64,000 nt of DNA from Oscillospiraceae bacterium. GTDB taxonomy: Bacteria; Bacillota; Clostridia; Oscillospirales; Oscillospiraceae. Positions within the stretch are counted from its first letter, which is position 1. The number at the start of each line of letters is the position of its first letter. A program made the position numbers and the translations under genes. Positions 51,144 to 59,569 of the stretch are shown piece by piece. The stretch spans positions 1 to 64,000 of the forward strand of contig JAFSJE010000069.1 of the NCBI GenBank assembly GCA_017439425.1, given 5' to 3'. The notes under the pieces were generated by a model. It did no database searches and was not told the DNA's origin. It was given only the letters and a program-made list of their open reading frames with translations.

Positions 51144-52418
51144 TTATTTGTCGAGGAGAGCCGCCACGCCCGGAAGCTCCTTGCCCTCAAGGAACTCGAG
51201 GGAAGCGCCGCCACCGGTGGAGATGTGGGTGATCTTATCGGCAAAGCCGAGCTGCTCGCAGGCTGCAGCGGAGTCGCCACCGCCGACGATGGTGATAGCC
51301 TCGGAATCAGCGAGTGCCTGGGCAACAGCGATGGTGCCCTTTGCGAGGGTCGGGTTCTCAAAAACGCCCATCGGGCCGTTCCAGACAACGGTCTTGGCGC
51401 TCTTAACAGCGTCAGCAAAGAGCTCGCGGGTCTTCTCACCGATGTCGAGACCCATGAGGTCGGCAGGAATCTTGTCGGAATCGACGGTGCATACCTCGAC
51501 CGGTCCGTCGATAGGATCGGGGAAGGACTTGGAAACGACGGTGTCGACCGGCAGGAGGAGCTTTACGCCCTTCTCCTCGGCCTTCTTCATCATCTCGCGG
51601 CAGTAGTCAAGCTTCTCAGAGTCGAGAAGGCTGGTGCCGACAGTGTAGCCCTTAGCGGCGAGGAAGGTGTAAGCCATGCCGCCGCCGATAATGAGGGTGT
51701 CGACCTTCTCAAGGAGGTTGGAGATAACGTTGAGCTTATCGGAGACCTTGGCGCCGCCGAGGATCGCGACGAAGGGACGCTCGGGATCGGCGAGAGCCTT
51801 GCCCATGATGCCGATTTCCTTCTCAATAAGGAAGCCGCAGACGGCGGGGAGGTACTCGGTTACGCCGGCAGTGGTGGCGTGAGCGCGGTGTACGGTGCCG
51901 AACGCGTCGGAAACGAAGATATCAGCGAGGGAAGCGAGCTTCTTGGAGAGCTCGGGATCGTTCTTGGTCTCGCCCTTCTCGAAGCGGGTGTTCTCGAGGA
52001 GCATGATCTCGCCGGGCTTAAGCTCGGCGGCAAGAGCCTGAGCGGACTCGCCGCAGACGTCGCTCGCCATCTTTACCTCCTGGCCGAGGAGCTCAGAAAG
52101 GCGCTCGGCTACGGGCTTGAGTGAGAGCTTCTTGAGGCTCTTCTTCCACGCGTCCTCAGTAAGGGTGGCGGGGTCGGCACCCTTCTCGGTCTGCTTCTTA
52201 ACGAAGGAATCGAAGGTTGCGTTGGGCTTGCCCATGTGGCTGCAGGCGATGACGGCGGCGCCGTTCTCGAGCAGGTACTTGATGGTGGGCAGAGCGGCAA
52301 CGATGCGCTTATCGCTCGTGATAACGCCGTTCTTGGTGGGTACGTTGAAATCGCAGCGGAGGAGCACCTTTTTGCCCTTGACGTCGATGTCGCGGACAGA
52401 TTTCTTCTGATAGTTCAT
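51144..52418 (-). CDS. pgk: Phosphoglycerate kinase
   Basis: 424 residues. [49 protein letters not shown], and [13 protein letters not shown] are the substrate and nucleotide motifs. A little longer than most (390-400). Makes ATP in glycolysis. gapA is not here; the order trmL-pgk-tpiA-gpmA is plain. Confidence 0.96.
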   Translation of the reverse strand: MNYQKKSVRDIDVKGKKVLLRCDFNVPTKNGVITSDKRIVAALPTIKYLLENGAAVIACSHMGKPNATFDSFVKKQTEKGADPATLTEDAWKKSLKKLSLKPVAERLSELLGQEVKMASDVCGESAQALAAELKPGEIMLLENTRFEKGETKNDPELSKKLASLADIFVSDAFGTVHRAHATTAGVTEYLPAVCGFLIEKEIGIMGKALADPERPFVAILGGAKVSDKLNVISNLLEKVDTLIIGGGMAYTFLAAKGYTVGTSLLDSEKLDYCREMMKKAEEKGVKLLLPVDTVVSKSFPDPIDGPVEVCTVDSDKIPADLMGLDIGEKTRELFADAVKSAKTVVWNGPMGVFENPTLAKGTIAVAQALADSEAITIVGGGDSAAACEQLGFADKITHISTGGGASLEFLEGKELPGVAALLDK

Positions 52419-52458
52419 AGCGAAAATCTCCTTTACAATAATATACTAAATTAGTTGG

Positions 52459-52962
52459 TTAAACCTGTTCATCTTTCATCTCGCCGTAATCCCTCAGCTC
52501 GGGAAAGCCCTGCTGTCGGAGCGCCTCATAGCACATGATCGCCGCCGTATTGCCGAGATTGAGGCTTCGCGCCTCGGGTCTCATCGGAAGGCGGATGCAC
52601 CTGTCGCGGTATCTCTCCCGAAGCCACAGAGGAAGCCCTGCGGTCTCCTTGCCGAAGAGTATCCAAACATCGCCGGTGAGGTCGGCATCGGTATAGCATC
52701 TCGGTGCCTTCGTCGTTGTCAGCCAGAGCTTTTCGTTCCCATGCTGACTGAGGAAGTCATCGATATTCTCATAGACCGTGATATCGACCATTGGCCAATA
52801 GTCCAGCCCGGCCCTTTTGACGGCCTTGTCCGATATATCGAAGCCGAGAGGCTTCACGAGGTGCAGCCTTGCCCTCGTTGCAGCGCAGGTGCGCGCTATA
52901 TTGCCGGTATTTGACGGGATTTCCGGCTCTACCAAAACAAGATTTATCAAATTCAACACCAT
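52459..52962 (-). CDS. trmL: tRNA (cytidine(34)-2'-O)-methyltransferase
   Basis: 167 residues. SPOUT fold: VEPEIPSNTGNIARTCAAT, LHLVKPLGFDISDKAVKRAGLDYW, ILFGKETAGLP and RPEARSLNLGNTAAIMCYEAL are the TrmL blocks. Methylates the wobble base of tRNA-Leu. No SD precedes the ATG and the promoter -10 ends only 5 bases upstream, so the mRNA may be leaderless. Confidence 0.94.
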   Translation of the reverse strand: MVLNLINLVLVEPEIPSNTGNIARTCAATRARLHLVKPLGFDISDKAVKRAGLDYWPMVDITVYENIDDFLSQHGNEKLWLTTTKAPRCYTDADLTGDVWILFGKETAGLPLWLRERYRDRCIRLPMRPEARSLNLGNTAAIMCYEALRQQGFPELRDYGEMKDEQV

Positions 52963-52967
52963 AGCTT

Positions 52968-52996
52968 ATAATATACTCTTTTTGCCGATTTTTCAA
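52968..52996 (-). promoter_or_regulatory. Promoter of trmL
   Basis: Minus strand TTGAAA (52996-52991), 17 bases, TATTAT (52973-52968). The expected start of transcription falls on the trmL start codon (52962). Confidence 0.7.
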
Positions 52997-53074
52997 TAAC
53001 TATTTTGGCTTTTTATAAAATAAATATGACGAAAAAGGGCTAATTCTGAACTTAGCTTGTTATCCTTTTGTCTA

Positions 53075-53103
53075 TTGTTTTTCGTTTTGCCTTGTGCTAC
53101 AAT
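53075..53103 (+). promoter_or_regulatory. Promoter of the PaaI-type thioesterase gene
   Basis: TTGTTT (53075-53080), 17 bases, TACAAT (53098-53103), 28 bases before the ATG. Confidence 0.65.
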
Positions 53104-53131
53104 GTGACGGATTAATATAAGGAGTACAGAT

Positions 53132-53524
53132 ATGGAATATACATCTGAAGCAGCACTTGAAATATTCAGAAAGAACCACTTTCTCAGCTCCCTCGGCGTA
53201 ACAGTGCGCGAGGAGGGCGGAAAGTTTTTCGCCGAGGTCGAGGTTGGCGACGTGCATCTCAACCCGTACGGCATGGTACACGGCGGTATGCTCTACGCTC
53301 TCTCCGATTCAGTCGTCGGGCTTGCCGTGCGCGCTCTCGGCAAGAAGGCGGTCACACTGAACGCGAGCTACAACTATCTCTCGAACGTCTCCTCCGGCAA
53401 GATAATCGCCACCGCGGAAACTATCCGCGCCGGGCGCACCGTCGCGGTTATGAAAAGCGACGTCATAAGCGAGAGCGGCAAGCTCCTCTCCACGGGCACG
53501 TTTACCTATTACCTCACTGACTGA
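53132..53524 (+). CDS. PaaI family hotdog thioesterase
   Basis: 130 residues, single hotdog. NPYGMVHGGMLYALSDSVVGLA holds the usual HGG helix start with an Asp for the acidic catalyst; LNASYNYLSNVSSGKI forms the CoA-facing strand. Hydrolyses a small or aromatic acyl-CoA; substrate unknown. Single gene with its own promoter. Confidence 0.88.
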   Translation: MEYTSEAALEIFRKNHFLSSLGVTVREEGGKFFAEVEVGDVHLNPYGMVHGGMLYALSDSVVGLAVRALGKKAVTLNASYNYLSNVSSGKIIATAETIRAGRTVAVMKSDVISESGKLLSTGTFTYYLTD

Positions 53525-53541
53525 TAAATTTCATTTTCCTC

Positions 53542-53570
53542 TTGCATATGCAATTTTTCCGTCGTATAAT
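53542..53570 (+). promoter_or_regulatory. Promoter of the YitT family gene
   Basis: TTGCAT (53542-53547), 17 bases, TATAAT (53565-53570), 31 bases before ATG 53602. Confidence 0.7.
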
Positions 53571-53601
53571 ACATTCGCTTTCGCAGGAAAGAGGTAGAGA
53601 G

Positions 53602-54465
53602 ATGGAAAAGAAAAAGACTTTCACGGACCACGCTATATGGTTTTTACTGCTGAACGCCGGACTTATCGTCACAGCCGCAGGCATCAGCTTCTTCAAAACG
53701 CCGAACAACTTTGCAATGGGCGGCACTTCGGGTCTTGCGATAATTCTCGCGAGCCTCTTCCCTCAGCTGAACGTCGGCGGCTCGATGTTCATTATAAACA
53801 TTCTCCTCATAATCCTCGGCTATATCTTTGTCGGCCGCGGCTTTGCGTGGGCTACGACCTACGCCTCTCTCGCTCTGAGCGGCTTCGTTTCGGTTTTTGA
53901 GTTCATCATGCCGGTCGACCACCCGCTCACGAACGATCCGCTCCTTGAGCTTGTGTGGGCTGTCATACTCCCCGCAGTCGGCAGCGCGATAGTATTCAAC
54001 ATCGGCGCATCAACCGGCGGTACGGACATCGTTGCGATGATACTCTCGAAGCACACCTCCCTGCCCATCGGAAAAGCGCTTCTGTGCGCGGATGTGCTCA
54101 TCGTACTTGCAACCTTCTGGATCTACGGCATACCGACCGGACTATACTGCACGCTCGGTCTTGTTGCAAAGACCTTCCTCGTAGATATGGTGATGGACGG
54201 CATAAACTCCCGCAAGTACATCACAATAATCTCGAAAAAGCCCGAGGAGATCGAGGCTTTCATCATAAACAAGCTCAACCGCTCAGCGACCATCTCCGAC
54301 GCTGAGGGCGCCTACTCGCACCAGCATGAGAAGGTAATCACCACCGTTCTCACACGGCGTCAGGCGGTTCTGCTCCGCTCCTTCATCCGCAACACGGATC
54401 GCGGAGCGTTCATCACGATGGTCAACTCCTCCGAGATAATCGGCAAGGGCTTTATGGATATATAA
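53602..54465 (+). CDS. YitT family membrane protein
   Basis: 287 residues from ATG 53602, with AGAGGTAGAGAG ahead; the longer frame covers the promoter. Five or so membrane helices of the DUF161 type (FKTPNNFAMGGTSGLAIILA, GASTGGTDIVAMIL) and a C-terminal cytoplasmic DUF2179 domain (SRKYITIISKKPEEIEAFI onward). Function in the family is not known; related to membrane transporters of Firmicutes. Confidence 0.88.
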   Translation: MEKKKTFTDHAIWFLLLNAGLIVTAAGISFFKTPNNFAMGGTSGLAIILASLFPQLNVGGSMFIINILLIILGYIFVGRGFAWATTYASLALSGFVSVFEFIMPVDHPLTNDPLLELVWAVILPAVGSAIVFNIGASTGGTDIVAMILSKHTSLPIGKALLCADVLIVLATFWIYGIPTGLYCTLGLVAKTFLVDMVMDGINSRKYITIISKKPEEIEAFIINKLNRSATISDAEGAYSHQHEKVITTVLTRRQAVLLRSFIRNTDRGAFITMVNSSEIIGKGFMDI

Positions 54466-54470
54466 TTTTA

Positions 54471-54500
54471 GCACCGCGCTCATTCAGCGCGGTGCTTTTT
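54471..54500 (+). terminator. Terminator between the YitT gene and greA
   Basis: Stem AGCACCGCGCT / AGCGCGGTGCT, loop CATTC, then TTTTT. Convergent genes; the minus-strand side has a short T tract from TAAAA, so it may serve both. Confidence 0.88.
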
Positions 54501-54503
54501 CTG

Positions 54504-55007
54504 TCAGAATTTCATTATTTCGAGGCTTTCGTCGTCCTCTCCGGACTCGATGGACTGGATGACCGCGTCGTAAGAGAAGTCGTCCGATACGTGTATTGTG
54601 ACTCTGTCCCCGACTTTTTTGCCCATAAGCGCTCTGCCGACCGGGCTCTCCTTTGAGATAAGCCCCTCCAGCGGGTTCTGCCTGAGGGTGGTGACTATCC
54701 GCACCTCTGTCGGCTCATCGTCGCCGTCAGCAAGGAAGGTCACGCGGCTGAAAAGCCCGGCTACGCCGTCGCGCTCCTTGACCTCTATCACCTTCGCGGA
54801 GGCTATCATGCGCTCAAGATAGCGAATGCGGCTCTCGTTGCGGTTTTTCTCCTGCTTCGCGGCCTTGTACTCGAAGTTTTCGCTGAGGTCGCCGAAGGAA
54901 CGGGCGTACTGCACCTCTGCGATGAGCTTTCCTCGCAGGGTGTTTGTCCGGTACTCCAGCTCCTCCTTCATCTTTTTAATATCTACTGCGGTCAGCTCGT
55001 CGTTCAT
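54504..55007 (-). CDS. greA: Transcription elongation factor GreA
   Basis: 167 residues. N-terminal coiled-coil hairpin (ELEYRTNTLRGKLIAEVQYARSFGDLSENFEYKAAKQEK; core GDLSENFEYKAAK) with the acidic tip, and C-terminal FKBP-like domain (LISKESPVGRALMGKKVGD). Rescues backtracked RNA polymerase. Slightly longer at the C-terminus than standard and diverged (DFSYDAVIQSIESGEDDES). ATG overlaps the upstream stop as TAATG. Confidence 0.93.
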   Translation of the reverse strand: MNDELTAVDIKKMKEELEYRTNTLRGKLIAEVQYARSFGDLSENFEYKAAKQEKNRNESRIRYLERMIASAKVIEVKERDGVAGLFSRVTFLADGDDEPTEVRIVTTLRQNPLEGLISKESPVGRALMGKKVGDRVTIHVSDDFSYDAVIQSIESGEDDESLEIMKF

Positions 55008-55618
55008 TACTCTTCGGGCTTCTCCTCGGTCGCTTCCTCAACGGCTTCCTTGACATCCTCGACGGCATCGGCAGCTTTCTCCTCGGTCTCCTCTACTACC
55101 TCGACTACCTCTTCGGCAACGTCCTCAGCCTTATCGCAGGTCTGATTCTTGATCTCCTCGACCTTGGCGGCGCCCTTTTCGATGATGTCGTTAAGCGCTT
55201 CGCCCGCCTTGTCGCTGTACTCGCCGGCCTTCTCCTTGACTACCTCGACTCCGGCGGCTACCTTTTCCTTGACCTCCTCGATCTTCGCGTCAATCTCGGG
55301 ATTCTCGCCATTGATGTTGATGCGGAGGCTGTCGCCGGACTTGCTTCTGAGCTCCTCAAGCTCCGCCTCCTTCTGAGCAATAAGCTCAAGAGAGAGCTTT
55401 ACCTTCGCCGCCTTCTCGGCTATCTCGCCCTCGATATCGTCGCCGAGGGTGGCGTAGAGCGCCTTGCCGAGCTCCGCGTAAGCGTCTCTGAGCGCGTTTC
55501 TCTCGCCGCCGAGGTCTGTGGAGAGCTTTGCGCGCTTTGCAAGCTCGCCCGCCTTGTCGGTGACTGTCTTTGCGGTCTCGCTGACCTTGTTCATGATTTC
55601 ATCAAAGTTGAATTCCAT
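55007..55618 (-). CDS. Acidic coiled-coil protein of unknown function
   Basis: 203 residues from ATG 55618, which starts one base after the lgt stop. Not recognised as a named family beyond its N-terminus (FDEIMNKVSETAKTVTDKAGELAKRAKL), which resembles short Clostridial proteins of a zinc-ribbon group but has no Cys. The rest is helical, Ala/Glu/Lys-rich, and the last 50 residues are repeats of Val-Glu-Glu and Ala-Glu-Asp type. No signal peptide. Two apolipoprotein-like amphipathic segments suggest membrane or lipid contact; inference only. Confidence 0.7.
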   Translation of the reverse strand: MEFNFDEIMNKVSETAKTVTDKAGELAKRAKLSTDLGGERNALRDAYAELGKALYATLGDDIEGEIAEKAAKVKLSLELIAQKEAELEELRSKSGDSLRININGENPEIDAKIEEVKEKVAAGVEVVKEKAGEYSDKAGEALNDIIEKGAAKVEEIKNQTCDKAEDVAEEVVEVVEETEEKAADAVEDVKEAVEEATEEKPEE

Positions 55619-55619
55619 T

Positions 55620-56483
55620 TTATTCTTCCTCCATTTTATTGAGTTTGTTAACATACATATTTGCCGCGTCCGGCTTTTTAATGAAGCGCACATAGATAAG
55701 TATACCCGCCGCTGCCACCGCGCATACCCCCGCAAGCAGCTGACTTACGCGGAGGCCGGTATCGAAGAAATACAGAGAGTCAGTTCTGAGACCCTCTATC
55801 CACACTCTGCCGAGCCCATACCAGCCGAGGTACATGAGGAAAATCTCGCCGTCGAATTTGCGGTGCTTTTTTGAGTACCAGTGGATGAAGAGAAAGCCGA
55901 TGAGGTTCCATACGGATTCATAAAAAAACGTCGGGTGAACATAGGTCGTCGCGCCGCCGTAGGTGAGCCCCATGCGCCAAGGCAGGTCAGTTTCGTAGCC
56001 GTAAGCCTCGCGGTTCATGAAGTTTCCCCACCTGCCTATTGCCTGGCCAATCATAAAGCCGAGGGACACGACGTCCATAAACGGCAGAAACGGAAGCTTT
56101 TTCACGCGGCAGTAGACAATAAGCGTTGCCGCTGCGCCGATAAGACCGCCGTAAAAGGCAAGTCCGCCGTTCCATATCGCGATGTAGTCAATGAACGGCT
56201 TGCCGCGGAAAAGGTCCAGATAGAATATGACGTAGTACGCTCTCGCGCAGATAAGTCCGATGGGCAGTCCCCAGATTATTACGTCGTAAAGAGAGTCCGG
56301 TTCAACGCCGAACTGCTTCGATCTGCGGGTGCAGTAGAGAACCGCCAGCAGAAAGCCTGTCGCGATGATAACGCCGTACCAGTGAATGGTCAGCGGGCCG
56401 AGTGAAAACGCGCTCGGCGGGTTTATATAGAAGTCCTCCCCGAAGATCGGAAAGGATATTGCGCCGTCCGGAAAGTTCATCAC
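55620..56483 (-). CDS. lgt: Prolipoprotein diacylglyceryl transferase
   Basis: 287 residues, about seven membrane helices, with the Lgt signature GRWGNFMNREAYG (around 142) and IHWYGVIIATGF. Attaches diacylglycerol to the lipobox Cys, as needed by the several lipoproteins in this window. Overlaps ymfH-type M16 gene by 4 bases (ATGA). Confidence 0.95.
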   Translation of the reverse strand: MMNFPDGAISFPIFGEDFYINPPSAFSLGPLTIHWYGVIIATGFLLAVLYCTRRSKQFGVEPDSLYDVIIWGLPIGLICARAYYVIFYLDLFRGKPFIDYIAIWNGGLAFYGGLIGAAATLIVYCRVKKLPFLPFMDVVSLGFMIGQAIGRWGNFMNREAYGYETDLPWRMGLTYGGATTYVHPTFFYESVWNLIGFLFIHWYSKKHRKFDGEIFLMYLGWYGLGRVWIEGLRTDSLYFFDTGLRVSQLLAGVCAVAAAGILIYVRFIKKPDAANMYVNKLNKMEEE

Positions 56484-57757
56484 TCATCCTCCCTCCCCCG
56501 CACTGTGCTCACGGCAAAGCGCCCTGGCGTAACGTATTTTGCAAGGAAATCCCTGACCTCTTTTTCCGTTATGCCGGATAGCACCGGCACGAGGTCGAAG
56601 TAATCGTAGCCCTCGCTCATCGCGCAGGCAACGTTGTAGCAAATGCTGTCAAAGCTCGACAAGCCCCTCAGCTCGTCGCCGATGACGCTTCTTTTCCTTC
56701 GCTCGAAGAAGTCTCTGTCGAGCCCATTTTCCGAAAGGATCTTTGCCTCGCGCATCACGTCGGAGATAACTCTGTCGCTCTCATCGGTCTCGCCGCCGAA
56801 GGATATGAAGCTCACGCCGTTAGCGGACTCAAAGTCGTAGCCGAAGGTCTCGTTGATGACGCCCTCGGAGTAGAGGCGCGAGTATAGCGGCGAAGCCTCG
56901 CCCATAAGTATCGAAAGGCTCAGCGCGGCGGTGAGCTCGTGGCGTATCGCCCGCGAGCCGGTAAGCCCCGGTTCTGTCTTGGCTCCCGCGAGGAATATCG
57001 GCGCCGCGACGTCCATGACGGCGGTTTTCTCCTCCTTAACGGGCTTCTCGCTCTCCTTAGGATATGCTCTTTCCGGTGCAAATCCGCGGGGCGCGGTCAT
57101 AAGCTCAGTTACCTTTTTTATAGCCTCCCTCTCGTCGAGGTCGCCGCAGAGCACAAGCTGCATATTGCCCGGAACGTAGAACGCCTCGTGGCACAGCATA
57201 AGCTTCTCGGCGGTAATATTTTCTATACTCTTCACCGTTCCGACCACCGCATCGCGTATCGGATGGCGGCGGAAGAGGCACCGCAGAAGGTTATAGTAGA
57301 GCGCGTTGTCAGGGTCGTCCTCGCCCATGACTATCTCCTGCGCGATTATCGGCTTCTCCTTCTCAATGCTCTCATCGGTGAAGGCCGGGTGCATCACAAA
57401 GTCTATGAGTGTTTCGAGGTTTTCATAGAAGTGCTTCGTGCAGTCAAAGTGAAAGGCGGTCATGTCGGTTGAGGTAAAGGCGTTCGCCGTGGCGCCGCGC
57501 TTCGAGAGAATGGCGAGCGCGTCCTCGCCGCTCTCGCGCTCGAACATTTTATGCTCTAAAAAGTGCGCCGTTCCGGCGGGCATCTCATACTTTTCGCCCT
57601 TGTAGGTGAATCTTATATCAGCCGAGCCGAAGGCTGCGCTGAGAAAAGCCATTTTCTTGCGAAAGCCCGGTTTTTTGACTATTGCAACGCGCAGTCCGTT
57701 TTCGAGAGTTTCGTAAAAGACTGTCTCACCGATGCGGGGATATTCCTTTTTCGTCAT
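56480..57757 (-). CDS. M16 zinc peptidase, YmfH type (active partner)
   Basis: 425 residues from ATG 57757, overlapping the upstream stop by 4 bases. Inverted zinc motif HFLEH (about 71-75) with the distal Glu in KPIIAQEIVMGED. N- and C-terminal M16 halves complete. In B. subtilis ymfF-ymfH are near genes for EF-P 5-aminopentanol modification and databases carry that link; whether the function holds here is unknown. Confidence 0.9.
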   Translation of the reverse strand: MTKKEYPRIGETVFYETLENGLRVAIVKKPGFRKKMAFLSAAFGSADIRFTYKGEKYEMPAGTAHFLEHKMFERESGEDALAILSKRGATANAFTSTDMTAFHFDCTKHFYENLETLIDFVMHPAFTDESIEKEKPIIAQEIVMGEDDPDNALYYNLLRCLFRRHPIRDAVVGTVKSIENITAEKLMLCHEAFYVPGNMQLVLCGDLDEREAIKKVTELMTAPRGFAPERAYPKESEKPVKEEKTAVMDVAAPIFLAGAKTEPGLTGSRAIRHELTAALSLSILMGEASPLYSRLYSEGVINETFGYDFESANGVSFISFGGETDESDRVISDVMREAKILSENGLDRDFFERRKRSVIGDELRGLSSFDSICYNVACAMSEGYDYFDLVPVLSGITEKEVRDFLAKYVTPGRFAVSTVRGREDE

Positions 57758-59031
57758 TTCGCACTCCCCTTTCCGGCGAGGAAGAAAACAGTGTCGAGCT
57801 GAACGCTCTGCGCGCACCGCACGACCTCTTCCTTTGTCACCAGGTCGCACAGACCGCCGAATTCCGAGGGCTTTATGTCGAGCCCCTGCAAGAGAAAATT
57901 CAGTGTGACGCTCTCGCGCGCGGGAAGCGAATCCTCGACCGAGTACATCGCGCCGACAACGAAGCTCTTGGCATTCTCCAGCTCCTCATCGGTGATATCG
58001 CCCTCCTGCATTGCACTGAGCTGTGAGGCTATTGCATCCATCGCCTCGTCGTACTTCTCCGTGTCTATGCCGCAGGAGACGAACATTGCGCCCTTCATTC
58101 TGTCAACGGTGCTCGAGGCGTAATAGCACAGTCCGCGCTTCTCGCGCACCTCGCGGAAGAGCTTGCTCGTGACGGCGCCGCCGAAAATCGAGTTCATTAT
58201 CGTGAGCGCAGGCTGATTGTTTTCTATGGCGCTCTTACCGATGCGGTAGCCTATGGACAGCTTCGCCTGCTTCAGCGGCAGCTCCTCGCGGATTATCTTC
58301 GGCTTTCTGATACTGCCGTCAAACACCTCTGTCTGCGGCATTGAAGCACCGAACACCGGCATTTTCGTGCTGAGCGCGCTCTTCACAGCGCTCTCAACCC
58401 GCCTTGCGCTCGCCGCGCCGACGTAAATGACCTCGATGGGCGAGGCGGCGATGAGTTCTCTGTAGTAGCGCGTCAGCGTTGCGACGCTTATCTTCTTAGC
58501 CTCCAGCTCGCGTCCGAGCTTCGGCACGCCGTAGGCTTCCTTCTTAAACATATTCTGAATGAGGCTCAGATTTGCGTAGCCGCGCTTGTCGTTCAGCGAG
58601 GCGCGGATGTCGGCGAGAAGATTCTCGCGCTCGGTCTCAACGTACTCAGGTCTAAGCCTGCCGCCGAAGGTCGCCGGTGAGAGGAGCATTTCGCCCATTA
58701 GCTCCGCCATCTTCTCGAGCAGCATCGTATCTGAGCCGACGAAAGCCTCGTCGGCAAAGTCGGAGTAGAACCCGCATATCTGCGTTTCACCGCGCTTGCG
58801 CACGAATGCCTCGAGCCGAGCGCCGTAGTTATCGTCGAGATATGCCTCTATCGCCTGCATATCCGGCTTCGAGGCGGTTCCGCGCCGCAGGACGTACGGA
58901 AGCACCGCGCACATCGCAGCGGTTTCCTTTCTGAGCGGCGTAAGCACGTTCATCGAAAGGCACGCCGTTTTGAATTTCAGCTCGTTTATCACCGTGAGTC
59001 GCACGCCGGGCGATATGTTTATTGTTTCCAT
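57754..59031 (-). CDS. M16 family protein, YmfF type (no zinc motif)
   Basis: 425 residues, same length as its partner. M16 fold (GVRLTVINELKFKTACLSM, PYVLRRGTASKPDMQAIEAYLDD) but the HxxEH motif is missing, as expected for the non-catalytic subunit of a bacterial M16 heterodimer. The R/Y pair region near the C-terminus (FREVREKRGLCYYASSTVD) is kept, which binds substrate in active dimers. First gene of ymfF-ymfH-lgt-hyp-greA; a TATAAT lies near 59057-59062 on the minus strand. Confidence 0.9.
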   Translation of the reverse strand: METINISPGVRLTVINELKFKTACLSMNVLTPLRKETAAMCAVLPYVLRRGTASKPDMQAIEAYLDDNYGARLEAFVRKRGETQICGFYSDFADEAFVGSDTMLLEKMAELMGEMLLSPATFGGRLRPEYVETERENLLADIRASLNDKRGYANLSLIQNMFKKEAYGVPKLGRELEAKKISVATLTRYYRELIAASPIEVIYVGAASARRVESAVKSALSTKMPVFGASMPQTEVFDGSIRKPKIIREELPLKQAKLSIGYRIGKSAIENNQPALTIMNSIFGGAVTSKLFREVREKRGLCYYASSTVDRMKGAMFVSCGIDTEKYDEAMDAIASQLSAMQEGDITDEELENAKSFVVGAMYSVEDSLPARESVTLNFLLQGLDIKPSEFGGLCDLVTKEEVVRCAQSVQLDTVFFLAGKGSAK

Positions 59032-59139
59032 TCAGGCGCACCTCCCCTCATACCCGCCTATTATACTACCATTTTACAATAAATTAAATGACTTTTTTGT
59101 AAATTCGGAAATATTGATATGAGTGGCAAGAAAAAATGC

Positions 59140-59168
59140 TTGACAAGGGTGCGGTTTTGCGTTATACT
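59140..59168 (+). promoter_or_regulatory. Sigma-A promoter of ylxM-ffh operon
   Basis: TTGACA (59140-59145), 17 bases, TATACT (59163-59168), 45 bases before the ylxM ATG with GAGGGAGG as SD. Confidence 0.82.
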
Positions 59169-59212
59169 CTTCAGGTGTCAAGTAATAATGCTTTGCAGAG
59201 GGAGGCGGCAAA

Positions 59213-59569
59213 ATGCCGGACAGTGCGCTGGAGAAATCGCTCCTCTATGATTTTTACGGCGAGCTCCTCTCCGAAAAGCAGCGCGACGCCTTCGACCTAT
59301 ACTACAATGACGACCTCAGCCTCGCCGAGATCGCCGCGGAGTGGGGCACGAGTCGTCAGAACGTGCACGACGCCCTCAAAAAGGCTGAGAGCGCTATGGC
59401 TGAGCTCGAGGCTAAGACCGGCCTTGTGCGCCGGTACGAGGTGATGACCGGCGCGATCGAAGAGCTTGACAGAAAGCTTACCGAACTGAAAAGCGCGCTT
59501 CCCGAGAGCGCCTACGGCGCCGTCGAGGATATCCGCGCCGATATTGAAAGGCTTAGAGATGGCATTTGA
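59213..59569 (+). CDS. ylxM: YlxM family DNA-binding protein
   Basis: 118 residues. Sigma-70 region 4-like helix-turn-helix: LLYDFYGELLSEKQRDAFDLYYNDDLSLAEIAAEWGTSRQNVHDALKKAE (core LSLAEIAAEWGTSRQNV). Always next to ffh in Firmicutes and thought to modulate SRP. Overlaps ffh by 11 bases. Confidence 0.94.
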   Translation: MPDSALEKSLLYDFYGELLSEKQRDAFDLYYNDDLSLAEIAAEWGTSRQNVHDALKKAESAMAELEAKTGLVRRYEVMTGAIEELDRKLTELKSALPESAYGAVEDIRADIERLRDGI

